Numbered from the stretch's first letter, positions 1 to 7,263 are shown. The stretch: 12,659 bases of DNA from Clostridiales bacterium (GCA_003487955.1 DNNJ01000173.1:1545-14203), one strand, 5' to 3'. The notes: generated from the letters alone by a model not told the origin. Numbers and translations: made by a program.

Positions 1-6
1 AAGTAC

Positions 7-65
7 GGGGACATTCCTTCAATGCTTACCCGCAAAGACTTGCTCTACATTGAAGGTGTGTCCCC
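7..65. repeat. Short inverted-repeat element beside scfA
   Basis: Two 18-base arms, GGGGACATTCCTTCAATG (7-24) and CATTGAAGGTGTGTCCCC (48-65), are inverted copies matching at 16 of 18 positions, around a 23-base spacer. The element begins 7 bases past the scfA stop on the minus strand, so it would lie between scfA and whatever follows (expected: the SCIFF maturase). No U-run follows either arm, so it is not a canonical terminator. It resembles the REP-like palindromes scattered in clostridial genomes, but that is from memory. It could also be the trimmed end of a longer element cut by the window edge. Confidence 0.6.
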
Positions 66-71
66 CTTCCC

Positions 72-212
72 CTATTTTTTCTCACACTTTTGATTTCCAA
101 CAGTGCAAGATGTCTTGCATGCCGACTGACATGATGTCTGACATTCCCCGCATCCCTTTACACTTATATTATCTGTTAACTTATTTTTATTAAGTGTTTT
201 TATGTATTTCAT
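72..212 (-). CDS. scfA: SCIFF ribosomal peptide precursor (six cysteines in forty-five residues)
   Basis: This gene encodes a 46-residue peptide starting MKYIKTLNKNKL and ending GNQKCEKK. It has six cysteines at residues 21, 24, 28, 32, 36 and 43, and its core contains the very conserved string SCQSACKTSCT. This is the hallmark of SCIFF, the precursor of a ranthipeptide-type RiPP. In the family, a partner radical SAM enzyme with extra Fe-S clusters forms thioether bonds from Cys to Thr or other residues. The start is ATG at 210-212 (minus), preceded by AAGGAGG at 219-225 with 6 bases of spacing. Length and cysteine spacing are normal for the family. The maturase (scfB) is expected just left of base 1 and is not visible. 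The membrane-protein gene at 494-859 lies upstream on the same strand, separated by a large palindrome. The role of mature SCIFF is uncertain; signalling or quorum functions have been proposed. Confidence 0.95.
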   Translation of the reverse strand: MKYIKTLNKNKLTDNISVKGCGECQTSCQSACKTSCTVGNQKCEKK

Positions 213-493
213 GACAAACCTCCTTATAAGCTTAATAGATTATAGCATCAACCGAGATTATTTTAAAGTGTTTTTTTTAACCATTCACAGTTTCCTAAGA
301 AAAATGATAAAAATGTTAGCGAACATTTGCAGGACACGACTATAATTCTTAGCGAATGCAGTCTAAAAATCCGTTAAACAGCTTGCATTGTTTGAACGAA
401 GTGAGTTTGCAAGCTGTAGGATTTCTTAGGCAGAATGAGCTATTAGAATTATTCGTGTCCGAAACCGTGAGCGATATTTTTATCATTTTCCAA
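213..493. other. Gene-free spacer upstream of scfA, mostly palindrome
   Basis: This 281-base spacer separates the membrane-protein gene from scfA. Most of it is the large palindrome at 301-489. The remaining part (226-300) is AT-rich and holds no recognisable gene. A T-run at 271-278 reads as A-run on the minus strand, so it cannot end scfA-directed transcription. I see no convincing -35/-10 pair for scfA here, so read-through from the upstream gene or a weak AT-rich promoter are both possible. Confidence 0.5.
301..489. repeat. Roughly 190-bp imperfect palindrome (MITE-like clostridial repeat)
   Basis: The outer arms AAAATGATAAAAAT (301-314) and ATTTTTATCATTTT (476-489) are perfect inverted copies. 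Further inward, GGACACGA (332-339) pairs with TCGTGTCC (453-460), and CAGCTTGC (379-386) pairs with GCAAGCTG (409-416). The intervening stretches pair imperfectly, leaving a terminal loop of about 22 bases (387-408). The whole could fold into one long hairpin on either strand. It contains no coding signal and ends 4 bases from the stop of the 494-859 gene. The structure and the loop sequence resemble a repeat family common in clostridial genomes (recollection, not checked). I see no clear target-site duplication. Confidence 0.75.
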
Positions 494-859
494 TTAACTT
501 TTAATACTATTGTTTTTCATGTTTACACCGATAATTCCTCCTAATATTGACATAACAAGAATTATCCCATTGTATAGTATTCTTATCTCAGACGGGTATC
601 TGAATAAAATTTTTATCAATAAGACTATTGCAAAATATACTATCCATATTTCAATTCCCCTTAATAGTCCTTTTTCATGAACACTTCTTGAATACAGCAT
701 GGAAACTGCAAATATGCATATTGGAACAATGAAACTGTAGATTATCTCCAAACCGGGGTTTTTTGAAAAATAATATATATAGACAGTCAGTATAAAATAA
801 ATTATTAAAGATAAAATAAATAAAAACAGAGAATACTTTAGCAATTTACCGAACTTCAT
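494..859 (-). CDS. Small four-helix membrane protein, TIGR04086-like
   Basis: This 121-residue protein is almost entirely hydrophobic. It has four likely transmembrane helices, near residues 8-30, 39-56, 70-86 and 95-113, with a basic N-terminus (MKFGKLLKYS) and a glycine-rich last helix (LGGIIGVNM). The size, helix count and position next to scfA match the clostridial TIGR04086 family, whose members lie near yajC and SCIFF; no biochemical role is known. The ATG at 857-859 is preceded by AAGGAGG at 864-870, 4 bases away. On the minus strand it is followed by the palindrome at 301-489 and then scfA. Its expected upstream neighbour yajC is about 11 kb away, at 11971-12312. The family assignment rests on context plus topology rather than a unique motif. 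Confidence 0.75.
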   Translation of the reverse strand: MKFGKLLKYSLFLFILSLIIYFILTVYIYYFSKNPGLEIIYSFIVPICIFAVSMLYSRSVHEKGLLRGIEIWIVYFAIVLLIKILFRYPSEIRILYNGIILVMSILGGIIGVNMKNNSIKS

Positions 860-928
860 AATACCTCCTTGAGCATGACTTATTAAATAATATTCATATA
901 TTAATTAAAAAGAACATTAATATATTAC

Positions 929-957
929 TTGACAAAGATTTCTACATTTGATAAAGT
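929..957 (+). promoter_or_regulatory. Candidate sigma-A promoter for the riboswitch-ATPase transcript
   Basis: A perfect -35 box, TTGACA (929-934), is followed after 17 bases by TAAAGT (952-957), a 4-of-6 match to TATAAT. The predicted start of transcription is near 964, exactly where the riboswitch P1 stem begins. That agreement raises confidence in a box pair that is otherwise only moderate. Confidence 0.55.
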
Positions 958-962
958 TATCT

Positions 963-1062
963 TGCTAAAAGGGAGTAGTTTTAAATTTTCAGTCAACAAC
1001 ACGGAATATGTATTCTGGCTGGAAATCCTAAGGGGTGACTCAGGTAACGAGACTTTTGGTAT
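963..1062 (+). promoter_or_regulatory. yybP-ykoY (Mn2+) riboswitch aptamer
   Basis: The leader of the cation ATPase carries the conserved signatures of this riboswitch class. GGGAGTAG at 971-978 is the loop-1 motif, and AACGAGACTTTTGG at 1046-1059 is the loop-3/closing-stem motif. The closing stem P1 pairs CTAAAAG (965-971) with CTTTTGG (1053-1059), including G-U pairs. The P1 3' strand is also the 5' strand of the terminator at 1050-1096, so the two folds exclude each other. Known members of the class bind Mn2+, which stabilises P1 and turns the downstream gene on; they often precede Mn2+ exporters, including P-type ATPases. The aptamer lacks one G of the usual GGGGAGUAG string. No protein is encoded here. 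Confidence 0.88.
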
Positions 1063-1096
1063 GTCTGGATTTTTGGATATACTAAAAGTCTTTTTT
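1050..1096 (+). terminator. Riboswitch-controlled intrinsic terminator
   Basis: AGACTTTTGGTAT (1050-1062) pairs with ATACTAAAAGTCT (1079-1091) over 13 positions, including one G-U pair, around a 16-base loop. It runs directly into TTTTTT (1091-1096). It shares 1053-1059 with riboswitch stem P1, so ligand binding should prevent terminator formation and allow transcription into the ATPase gene 35 bases downstream. Confidence 0.88.
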
Positions 1097-1131
1097 ATTA
1101 AATGGTGGAAATAATCTTAAAGGAGTAAACA

Positions 1132-3813
1132 ATGTATTATCAAAAAAGTATAATAGAAACATGCGAAGAATTAAGCACGGTTCAAGGTACCGGTTTAAGC
1201 CAAGAAGAAGCAAAAAAGAGGCTGTTATCAGACGGTCCCAATGCCTTAGTTGAGAAAAAGGGAAAAACAAAGCTTCAGATGTTTTTGGCTCAGCTAAAGG
1301 ATACACTGATTTACATATTGTTTGCAGCTGCAGCAATATCCATAGCTTTAAACGAAATAACAGATGCAATAATAATTCTATTGGTTGTTCTATTGAATGC
1401 AATAATAGGAATGGTTCAAGAATCAAAAGCAGAAGCTGCCCTTGAAGCTTTGAAGAATCTTTCAAGCCCCAATGCAATGGTAAGGCGTGAGGGAAGGATA
1501 GTGGAAATACCTGCAAGTGAGCTGGTTGTAGGAGATATAGTAATCCTTGAAGCAGGACGTATTATACCAGCTGATTTAAGACTTATACAATCAATAAATT
1601 TAAAAATCGAAGAATCTGCTTTAACAGGAGAATCCGTTCCTGTCGACAAAGATGCCGACATGGTGGCTGACAAGCAAGTTGGAATCGGAGACCGGTTAAA
1701 CATGGCATTTTCTTCCACAAGCGTTGCATATGGCCGCGGTGAAGGTGTTGTAGTTTATACGGGAATGGATACCGAAATAGGTAAAATAGCTGCAATGATT
1801 AGTGAAAGCTCAGAGGAATTGACTCCTTTACAAAAAAGACTTAATGACTTGGGAAAAGTACTTGGTATAGTTGCAGTGGTTATAGTTGTTGCTATGTTTG
1901 GAATAGCTGTTATACAGGGAAGAGATATAATTGAAATGTTTATCACTGCCATTGCTTTAGCTGTAGCTGCTGTACCCGAAGGTCTTACAGCAGTTGTAAC
2001 AATAGTATTAGCTCTCGGCGTTACCAAAATGGTAAAAGTAAATACCATTGTCCGCAAGCTTCCTGCAGTTGAAACTTTGGGAGCAGTAAGCATTGTATGT
2101 TCAGACAAAACAGGTACCCTTACTCAAAATAAAATGACCGTAACAAAGGTTTATTTGGACGGTGAAATTAAAAATACTGATGACTTATCCTATGAGGACA
2201 ACAAATTATTCTTAGACGGCTTTATACTCTGCAATGATGCTTCCACAGCAAACAACACCAGAATAGGCGACCCGACTGAGTTAGCACTCTTGGATATGGG
2301 AAATATTATAAATGTATCAAGAGAAGGTTTAGAAGAAACAAATCCAAGAATCAATGAGCAATCCTTTGATTCTGCAAGAAAATTAATGACTACCGTCCAT
2401 AAGGACCAATCAGGCAAGATAATGAGCTATACCAAAGGTGCCATGGACATACTTTTGAACAGATGCAATAAAATTTATATAAACGGCGAAACAATCGATA
2501 TAAATAATCAGCATATTGAAGATATAAACAGGGCTGCATCGGAAATGGCTAAAGGGGCCCTTCGAGTGTTAGCCCTTGGAATTAAAGAAGATGACGATTC
2601 TGCAAGCGAAGAGGCTCTCACATTTTTCGGTTTGGTAGGAATGATAGACCCCCCTCGTCCTGAAGCAAAGGATTCGGTAAAAACTTTAAAAAAAGCCGGC
2701 ATCAGAACAATAATGATTACCGGAGACCACAAGGATACTGCCCTTGCTATTGCCAAAGAACTTAGCATTGCAGAAGATGAAGCCCAGTGTATAACCGGCG
2801 GTGAATTAAATGAGCTGACTCAAGAGCAATTAAATGAAAAGGTATGTGACTTAAGAGTTTTCGCCAGAGTTTCACCTGAGCACAAGGTAATGATAGTAAA
2901 AGCTTTTAAATCAAACGGAAGCATAGTTTCAATGACAGGTGACGGTGTTAACGATGCTCCATCCTTAAAGGCGGCAGATATCGGCGTTGCCATGGGCATC
3001 ACGGGAACTGATGTTGCAAAAGGTGCATCTGATATGGTTCTGACAGATGATAATTTTGCCACTATTGAAAAGGCTGTTGCTGAAGGAAGAGGTATTTACG
3101 GCAACATTAAAAAGACAGTTTTATTCTTGTTGTCATCCAATTTTGGTGAAGTTATATCAATGTTCACTGCTATTGCAGCAGGACTTGTTGCACCGCTTCA
3201 GTCAATACATATTCTTTGGGTTAATTTGATAACCGACTCGCTTCCCGCATTAGCATTAGGAGTTGACCCTAAGAGCAAAGAAATTATGAATGAAAAACCG
3301 AGAGATCCAAATGAAAGTTTGTTTGCCCATGGTGGTTTGGCATTTACAGTTTATAACGGAATAATGATTGCATCATTAACACTTGCAGCATTCTTATGGT
3401 CACCGATTATACATCTAAATGAAGCAGACATACCTGTAACACTGAGAAACATCAGAGAACTGTTTAATGGTGTCCTTGTGTTAAAGGATGCAGATTTAAC
3501 CGATATTATCCGGCATGCACAAACCTATGCATTTACAACCCTTGGAGTATCTCAGCTTTTCCATGCCATAGGTATGAGAAATTATGACAAATCATTATTC
3601 CAAATAAGTCATACTGATAATCTTGCAATGATTGGAGCATTTTCTTTAGGGTTACTGCTGCAAATATTTGTAACGGAATTTCATTTCCTTACGGAAATAT
3701 TTGAAACAAGCCAGCTTTCATTAACGGAGTGGATAAATCTGATATTATTATCAGCGGTTCCTTTACTTTCTCACGAGATAATAGTAATGGGTAAGAAATT
3801 AATAAAAAAATAA
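1132..3813 (+). CDS. P2-type cation-transporting ATPase, probable Mn2+ (or Ca2+) exporter
   Basis: This complete 893-residue ATP-driven cation pump acts in the cytoplasmic membrane. It has the actuator motif TGES (165-168) and helix-4 VPEGL (P282, E283). The phosphorylation motif is DKTGT with catalytic D325, the nucleotide-domain KGA is at 435-437, and the hinge motif is TGDGVND (602-608). Putative ion ligands are N670 and E673 in SSNFGE (helix 5) and N698 and D702 in WVNLITD (helix 6), as in SERCA-like pumps. About ten membrane helices are expected, and the length is normal. ATG 1132 follows AGGAG (1121-1125). Sequence alone would call it a calcium ATPase. The Mn2+ riboswitch in its leader argues for Mn2+ efflux, as with Lactococcus YoaB, though Ca2+ transport cannot be excluded. 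It appears to be transcribed alone; no clear terminator follows. Confidence 0.93.
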   Translation: MYYQKSIIETCEELSTVQGTGLSQEEAKKRLLSDGPNALVEKKGKTKLQMFLAQLKDTLIYILFAAAAISIALNEITDAIIILLVVLLNAIIGMVQESKAEAALEALKNLSSPNAMVRREGRIVEIPASELVVGDIVILEAGRIIPADLRLIQSINLKIEESALTGESVPVDKDADMVADKQVGIGDRLNMAFSSTSVAYGRGEGVVVYTGMDTEIGKIAAMISESSEELTPLQKRLNDLGKVLGIVAVVIVVAMFGIAVIQGRDIIEMFITAIALAVAAVPEGLTAVVTIVLALGVTKMVKVNTIVRKLPAVETLGAVSIVCSDKTGTLTQNKMTVTKVYLDGEIKNTDDLSYEDNKLFLDGFILCNDASTANNTRIGDPTELALLDMGNIINVSREGLEETNPRINEQSFDSARKLMTTVHKDQSGKIMSYTKGAMDILLNRCNKIYINGETIDINNQHIEDINRAASEMAKGALRVLALGIKEDDDSASEEALTFFGLVGMIDPPRPEAKDSVKTLKKAGIRTIMITGDHKDTALAIAKELSIAEDEAQCITGGELNELTQEQLNEKVCDLRVFARVSPEHKVMIVKAFKSNGSIVSMTGDGVNDAPSLKAADIGVAMGITGTDVAKGASDMVLTDDNFATIEKAVAEGRGIYGNIKKTVLFLLSSNFGEVISMFTAIAAGLVAPLQSIHILWVNLITDSLPALALGVDPKSKEIMNEKPRDPNESLFAHGGLAFTVYNGIMIASLTLAAFLWSPIIHLNEADIPVTLRNIRELFNGVLVLKDADLTDIIRHAQTYAFTTLGVSQLFHAIGMRNYDKSLFQISHTDNLAMIGAFSLGLLLQIFVTEFHFLTEIFETSQLSLTEWINLILLSAVPLLSHEIIVMGKKLIKK

Positions 3814-3870
3814 AATAATGAGTCAGTCCGTTTCATTGTTATATTGACAGTATCTTCATAATATAATTGC

Positions 3871-3939
3871 AATACTATACACTTATTTGCAACCTTTTAC
3901 AAAAAAGTCTTGCAATTAACGCAAATAGGGTATAGTATT
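3871..3939. repeat. Inverted repeat upstream of the kinase gene
   Basis: AATACTATACACTTATTTGC (3871-3890) is mirrored by GCAAATAGGGTATAGTATT (3921-3939). The arms pair for 10 bases, then after one mismatch and a bulge for 7 more, with 30 bases between. The right arm contains TATAGT (3931-3936), a plausible -10 box for the kinase operon, with a weak -35 CTTGCA at 3909-3914 (16-base spacing). The repeat could be a two-site operator, or a 3' structure of the ATPase transcript. The rest of the 3814-4002 spacer is AT-rich and shows no gene. Confidence 0.5.
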
Positions 3940-4002
3940 TATTGTTATATAAAGGAAGATATATAGCATAATAGAATTATATAAAGAAAGTTGCTGTGCA
4001 AT

Positions 4003-5643
4003 ATGCAAGATAGTAACCTTGAATTAAAAAAGAAATTAAGAAGACAAATTACATTAGTCATTATAGGGATACTGCTTATTCCTGTCACTATCATTATTCT
4101 TATGGCATATCAAAATATCAATTACAGCAGCCAGTTAAAAGAGAATATTGGCGGAGAATTGCAACAAACAACCAGCTTTCTTTCCAAACAAATAAACAGT
4201 GATATTAACAAATATATAACACTGATAAGCACAATCAAACATAGTAATATCATAAATGAAGAGTATACTGCTCTATTTCCTGAGTTTGAAGATATTTCAA
4301 TAATTGAAAACACTGAAACAACAGATTATCTATCTAAAAAGTTCAACATCAATAAAAATGAATATGCTTATCTAAATAGAATGTTAAAAGGAGCAGAACT
4401 TTTATTAACAAAAACCGGCGGGAAAATATTAGTCAAGCAACAAATAGAAGACAGCAGCAGCTCTGCAGTTATAATACTAAGTCAAAAGTATTGGGAGCAA
4501 ATTATATATTCACAAAGCCGTCAGAAAGTATGTATTTTTGCAAATGATGGTTCGTTAGTTTTTGACAGCATAGGTAAGGATACATACTTGGTTGATAATA
4601 GTATGTTTAACTCGGAAGATTTTCAAAATTTTTTCAATAAAAACATTTTAAATAGCAACGGTTATATGTATTATGATACATATGGAAAATATGGCAGACA
4701 ATTAGTTGTAAGTTATGCACCAATTAATTATTTGGATTCTCCTAAAAGTATTGGCTCTGTTGTATTATTTTTAGAAACATCCAATATTATTGCCGATAGA
4801 GGAATCTCAGAAATAGTTTTATTCATAACACTTTTCTTAGCAGGAACAGTTCTAATAAGACTAGTATTTAAGTTATCCGAGATAATTGCTTCACAGTTCA
4901 TAGAGATCAATAAAGATTATAGAAACATTAGTTATGAAACTGAGAAAATCAAAAAGAAACTGCTTGTTTCTGAAAAATTGGCTTCAATGGGCAGAGTAAC
5001 CTCAGGTATTACACATGAAATTGGTAATCCACTTGCCTCAATACTCAGCATATGTCAGCTGTTGGAATCCAATAAGCTTCCGGTAGAACAGTATAATGAT
5101 TATATATCTCGGATAAAAAATGATGCATTAAGAATAGACAGCTTAATAAAAGAACTGTTATACTTCTCAAAAGGAAAAAAGGAAGCAACTGTACAGTTTG
5201 ACATAAATGATTTAGTTAATAATGTAATAGAAGAAATACCTAAGTCAAGGACAAACCCTAAAATAAAGATTTATAAAGATCTGTCAAACAATCTGCCCTA
5301 TATTGAAGGAGTTAGAAAAAATTTAGAAATTGCATTGTCTAATATTATATTAAACTCATATCAAGCTATAAAAGAAGAAGGGACTATTTATATAAAGACA
5401 TATAAACAAAATAACTATGCAGCTATAAGTGTGAAAGATACAGGTTCAGGCATAGCAAGGGAAGACATTGAAAATGTTTTTGATCCTTTTTACTCCACAA
5501 AACCAATAGGCGAAGGGTATGGGATTGGTCTCTTTATATGCCAGCAGATTATAGAAGCCCATGATGGAATAATAAAGGTAATCAGCGCAATAGATGAGGG
5601 AACAGAAATAATTGTTAAGCTGCCTTTTAAAGAGAATAACTAG
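4003..5643 (+). CDS. Membrane sensor histidine kinase, NtrB/HPK4-like
   Basis: This 546-residue kinase senses an external signal and phosphorylates the regulator encoded 10 bases downstream. Helix 1 (about 15-37) and helix 2 (about 270-290) flank an extracytoplasmic sensor region of about 230 residues. That size is typical of Cache-type solute sensors, though I cannot assign the fold. A helical linker leads to the HisKA motif THEIGNPLAS with phospho-acceptor H338. The ATPase domain shows the N-box NIILNSYQAI, DTGSGI (D479), FDPFYSTK and GYGIGLFI. No PAS or clear HAMP domain is seen. The chosen start is ATG 4003, with AGAAAG at 3985-3990 as a weak ribosome site. A TTG at 3991, in frame, would have no space for one, and a stop lies at 3982-3984. 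The HEIGNP-type box typically pairs with sigma-54 activators, matching the next gene. The ligand is probably the substrate of the downstream transporters (inference). Confidence 0.92.
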   Translation: MQDSNLELKKKLRRQITLVIIGILLIPVTIIILMAYQNINYSSQLKENIGGELQQTTSFLSKQINSDINKYITLISTIKHSNIINEEYTALFPEFEDISIIENTETTDYLSKKFNINKNEYAYLNRMLKGAELLLTKTGGKILVKQQIEDSSSSAVIILSQKYWEQIIYSQSRQKVCIFANDGSLVFDSIGKDTYLVDNSMFNSEDFQNFFNKNILNSNGYMYYDTYGKYGRQLVVSYAPINYLDSPKSIGSVVLFLETSNIIADRGISEIVLFITLFLAGTVLIRLVFKLSEIIASQFIEINKDYRNISYETEKIKKKLLVSEKLASMGRVTSGITHEIGNPLASILSICQLLESNKLPVEQYNDYISRIKNDALRIDSLIKELLYFSKGKKEATVQFDINDLVNNVIEEIPKSRTNPKIKIYKDLSNNLPYIEGVRKNLEIALSNIILNSYQAIKEEGTIYIKTYKQNNYAAISVKDTGSGIAREDIENVFDPFYSTKPIGEGYGIGLFICQQIIEAHDGIIKVISAIDEGTEIIVKLPFKENN

Positions 5644-5653
5644 GGGGATGTAT

Positions 5654-7027
5654 ATGGCCGGAAGAATATTAATAATAGAAGATGAGTTGAATCTTGCCGA
5701 TGTATTGAAATTAATTTTATCACAAGAGGGTTATATTGTCCGATGTGTATCTAATGGAAATGATGGCGCCGAATTTATGTCAAAAAATGAATGCGATATA
5801 GTAATATGCGATATTCGTTTACCTGGATTAAACGGTTTTGAAATATTAAAACATAAAAACAAATTAAAACTGAATTGTAGTTTTATAATGATTACTGCAT
5901 ACGGTAGTATAGAAGATGCCGTAGAAGCAATTAAAAACGGTGCCGATGAATATATTACAAAACCATTTTTAAATGAAGACCTGGTGCTAAAAGTAAAAAA
6001 GATTATGAAATACAGGGAAATTGAGAGACAAAACAGGCTGCTGCGTACAGAAGTCTCAAATAAATACTCAGATTTTCACGGTATTATTGGGGAAAGCGAT
6101 GAAATGAAACAGATTTTTAATCTCATCAGGAGAATATCAAAATATGATTCCCCTGTATTGATTTACGGTGCCAGCGGAACAGGTAAAGAGCTGTTTGCAA
6201 AAGCCATTCACTATAATAGTACAAGATGTGACAGTCCTTTTGTAGCAATCAATTGTGGTGCTGTACCCGAAGGTTTATTAGAATCAGAATTCTTTGGTTA
6301 TTGTAAAGGTGCTTTTACAGGTGCGCAAACTGAAAAAAAAGGTTTATTTGAACAAGCGGAGGGAGGTACTCTTTTTTTAGATGAAATAAGTGAAATGGGG
6401 TTGAATCTTCAGGTTAAGCTTTTGAGGGTTTTACAGGAAAATGAAATAAGACGATTAGGTGATATTAAGAATATAAAAATCAATATAAAATTTATTGCGT
6501 CTACTAATAAAATATTGGAGGATGAAATAGAAAAAGGTACTTTTAGGGAAGATTTATATTATAGATTGAATGTCTTTGAAATAGATATACCTCCTTTATC
6601 AAAAAGAAAAGAAGATATTCCGCTTTTGGTAGAACATTTCATTAGAGATTCTAATAGAAAATTTGGGAAATCAATAACGGGAATTAGTGAAAAGGCGCTA
6701 TATGTTCTTATGAATTATAATTGGCCTGGAAATGTCAGAGAACTGGAACATATAATACAAAGGGCTATTGTCCTCTGTGAAGAAGAAACTATTCAGGCTA
6801 AGCATATAGGCGGTAAAATTAGTAATAACGAAGAAACATTGAGGGTAGAAGTACCTGATAATAATTATGACCTAAAAAGATTACTTAATGATTCTAAGGA
6901 ATCTATTGAAAAACAGCTGATTGAAAAAGCTCTTGAAGTGACTAATAACAATAAGACTGAAGCAGCAGAGCTGTTAGGTATAAGCTATAGAGCTTTAATG
7001 TACAAAATTAATGATTATGAAATATAA
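5654..7027 (+). CDS. NtrC-family sigma-54-dependent response regulator
   Basis: This 457-residue transcription activator has the full NtrC architecture. The receiver domain (about 1-120) has acidic residues E9, D10 and E11, phospho-acceptor D53 in CDIRLPG, and the ITKPF lysine. The AAA+ domain (about 143-385) has Walker A GASGTGKE (172-179), GAFTGA (219-224), which contacts sigma-54, and Walker B LFLDE (D243, E244). The C-terminal Fis-like helix-turn-helix (about 415-457) contains NKTEAAELLGISYRALMYK. ATG 5654 was chosen because AGGGGG (5642-5647) sits 6 bases upstream; an in-frame ATG at 5648 and one at 5612 inside the kinase gene have no usable spacing. It is co-transcribed with the kinase. 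A sigma-54 promoter lies 220 bases past its stop, ahead of the symporter operon, the obvious target. GAFTGA and both Walker motifs are intact, so it should be active. Confidence 0.95.
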   Translation: MAGRILIIEDELNLADVLKLILSQEGYIVRCVSNGNDGAEFMSKNECDIVICDIRLPGLNGFEILKHKNKLKLNCSFIMITAYGSIEDAVEAIKNGADEYITKPFLNEDLVLKVKKIMKYREIERQNRLLRTEVSNKYSDFHGIIGESDEMKQIFNLIRRISKYDSPVLIYGASGTGKELFAKAIHYNSTRCDSPFVAINCGAVPEGLLESEFFGYCKGAFTGAQTEKKGLFEQAEGGTLFLDEISEMGLNLQVKLLRVLQENEIRRLGDIKNIKINIKFIASTNKILEDEIEKGTFREDLYYRLNVFEIDIPPLSKRKEDIPLLVEHFIRDSNRKFGKSITGISEKALYVLMNYNWPGNVRELEHIIQRAIVLCEEETIQAKHIGGKISNNEETLRVEVPDNNYDLKRLLNDSKESIEKQLIEKALEVTNNNKTEAAELLGISYRALMYKINDYEI

Positions 7028-7246
7028 TTCAATTGCTGTGAAAATGTTTGCATACTTTAATCAATAATTACAAGAATTATGCTTTTTATTTCATTTTATT
7101 TTTTCACCCATTTCATTTCTTGTCTTATTAATTAATAACTATAGAATACTAAAATGCTGTAAATGTATTATTCAAGGTCTGTCATCATATAACAAATGAC
7201 TCTTAGGAATAAACATATACAGCGATTTTTATTTTTTGAATCAAGT
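7028..7246 (+). promoter_or_regulatory. Regulatory spacer, candidate activator-binding region
   Basis: This AT-rich spacer upstream of the sigma-54 promoter is where an NtrC-type activator would bind. Three copies of a loose motif, GCTGT followed within a few bases by ATGT, occur at 7035-7045 (plus), 7156-7166 (plus) and 7212-7223 (minus, GCTGTATATGTT). A weak hairpin, ATAATT/AATTAT around 7065-7080, is followed by T-rich sequence and may poorly terminate the regulator transcript. I see no gene here. The motif assignment is tentative. Confidence 0.3.
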
Positions 7247-7263
7247 TGGCATGTAAATTGCTT
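7247..7263 (+). promoter_or_regulatory. Sigma-54 (-24/-12) promoter
   Basis: TGGCAT (7247-7252), a 5-base spacer GTAAA and TTGCTT (7258-7263) match the sigma-54 consensus TGGCAY-N5-TTGCW, with the essential GG (7248-7249) and GC (7260-7261). Transcription should begin near 7273. The upstream neighbour encodes a sigma-54 activator, and the downstream genes run in the same direction. The start position leaves too little leader for an ATG at 7278, which supports ATG 7302 as the first codon of the symporter. Confidence 0.9.

Noticed and set aside
105..118. Perfect palindrome GCAAGATGTCTTGC as an operator or hairpin
   Set aside because: It falls inside scfA and is produced by the conserved codons around Cys-Lys-Thr-Ser-Cys; coding constraint explains it.
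356..544. Open frame of 62 codons on the plus strand
   Set aside because: It lies across the large palindrome and the 3' end of the opposite membrane-protein gene, with no ribosome site.
929..1114. Open frame of 61 codons starting TTG
   Set aside because: It starts on the TTGACA promoter box and covers the riboswitch and its terminator; it has no ribosome site and the RNA structure explains the sequence.
1082..1516. Long minus-strand open frame opposite the ATPase
   Set aside because: It is antisense to conserved ATPase sequence, has low-complexity Leu-rich composition and no ribosome site; a shadow frame.
3844..3867. TTGACA with TATAAT as a promoter for the kinase operon
   Set aside because: Both boxes are perfect, but only 12 bases separate them, too few for sigma-A RNA polymerase; the pair is likely chance in AT-rich sequence.
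3835..3950. Direct repeats ATTGTTATAT at 3835-3844 and 3941-3950 as target duplications of a tiny insertion
   Set aside because: Ten AT-only-type bases recur easily in such sequence and the intervening part shows no element ends at those positions.
3991..4002. TTG start for the histidine kinase, four residues earlier
   Set aside because: The only purine-rich sequence abuts the TTG directly, leaving no spacing; ATG 4003 fits better.
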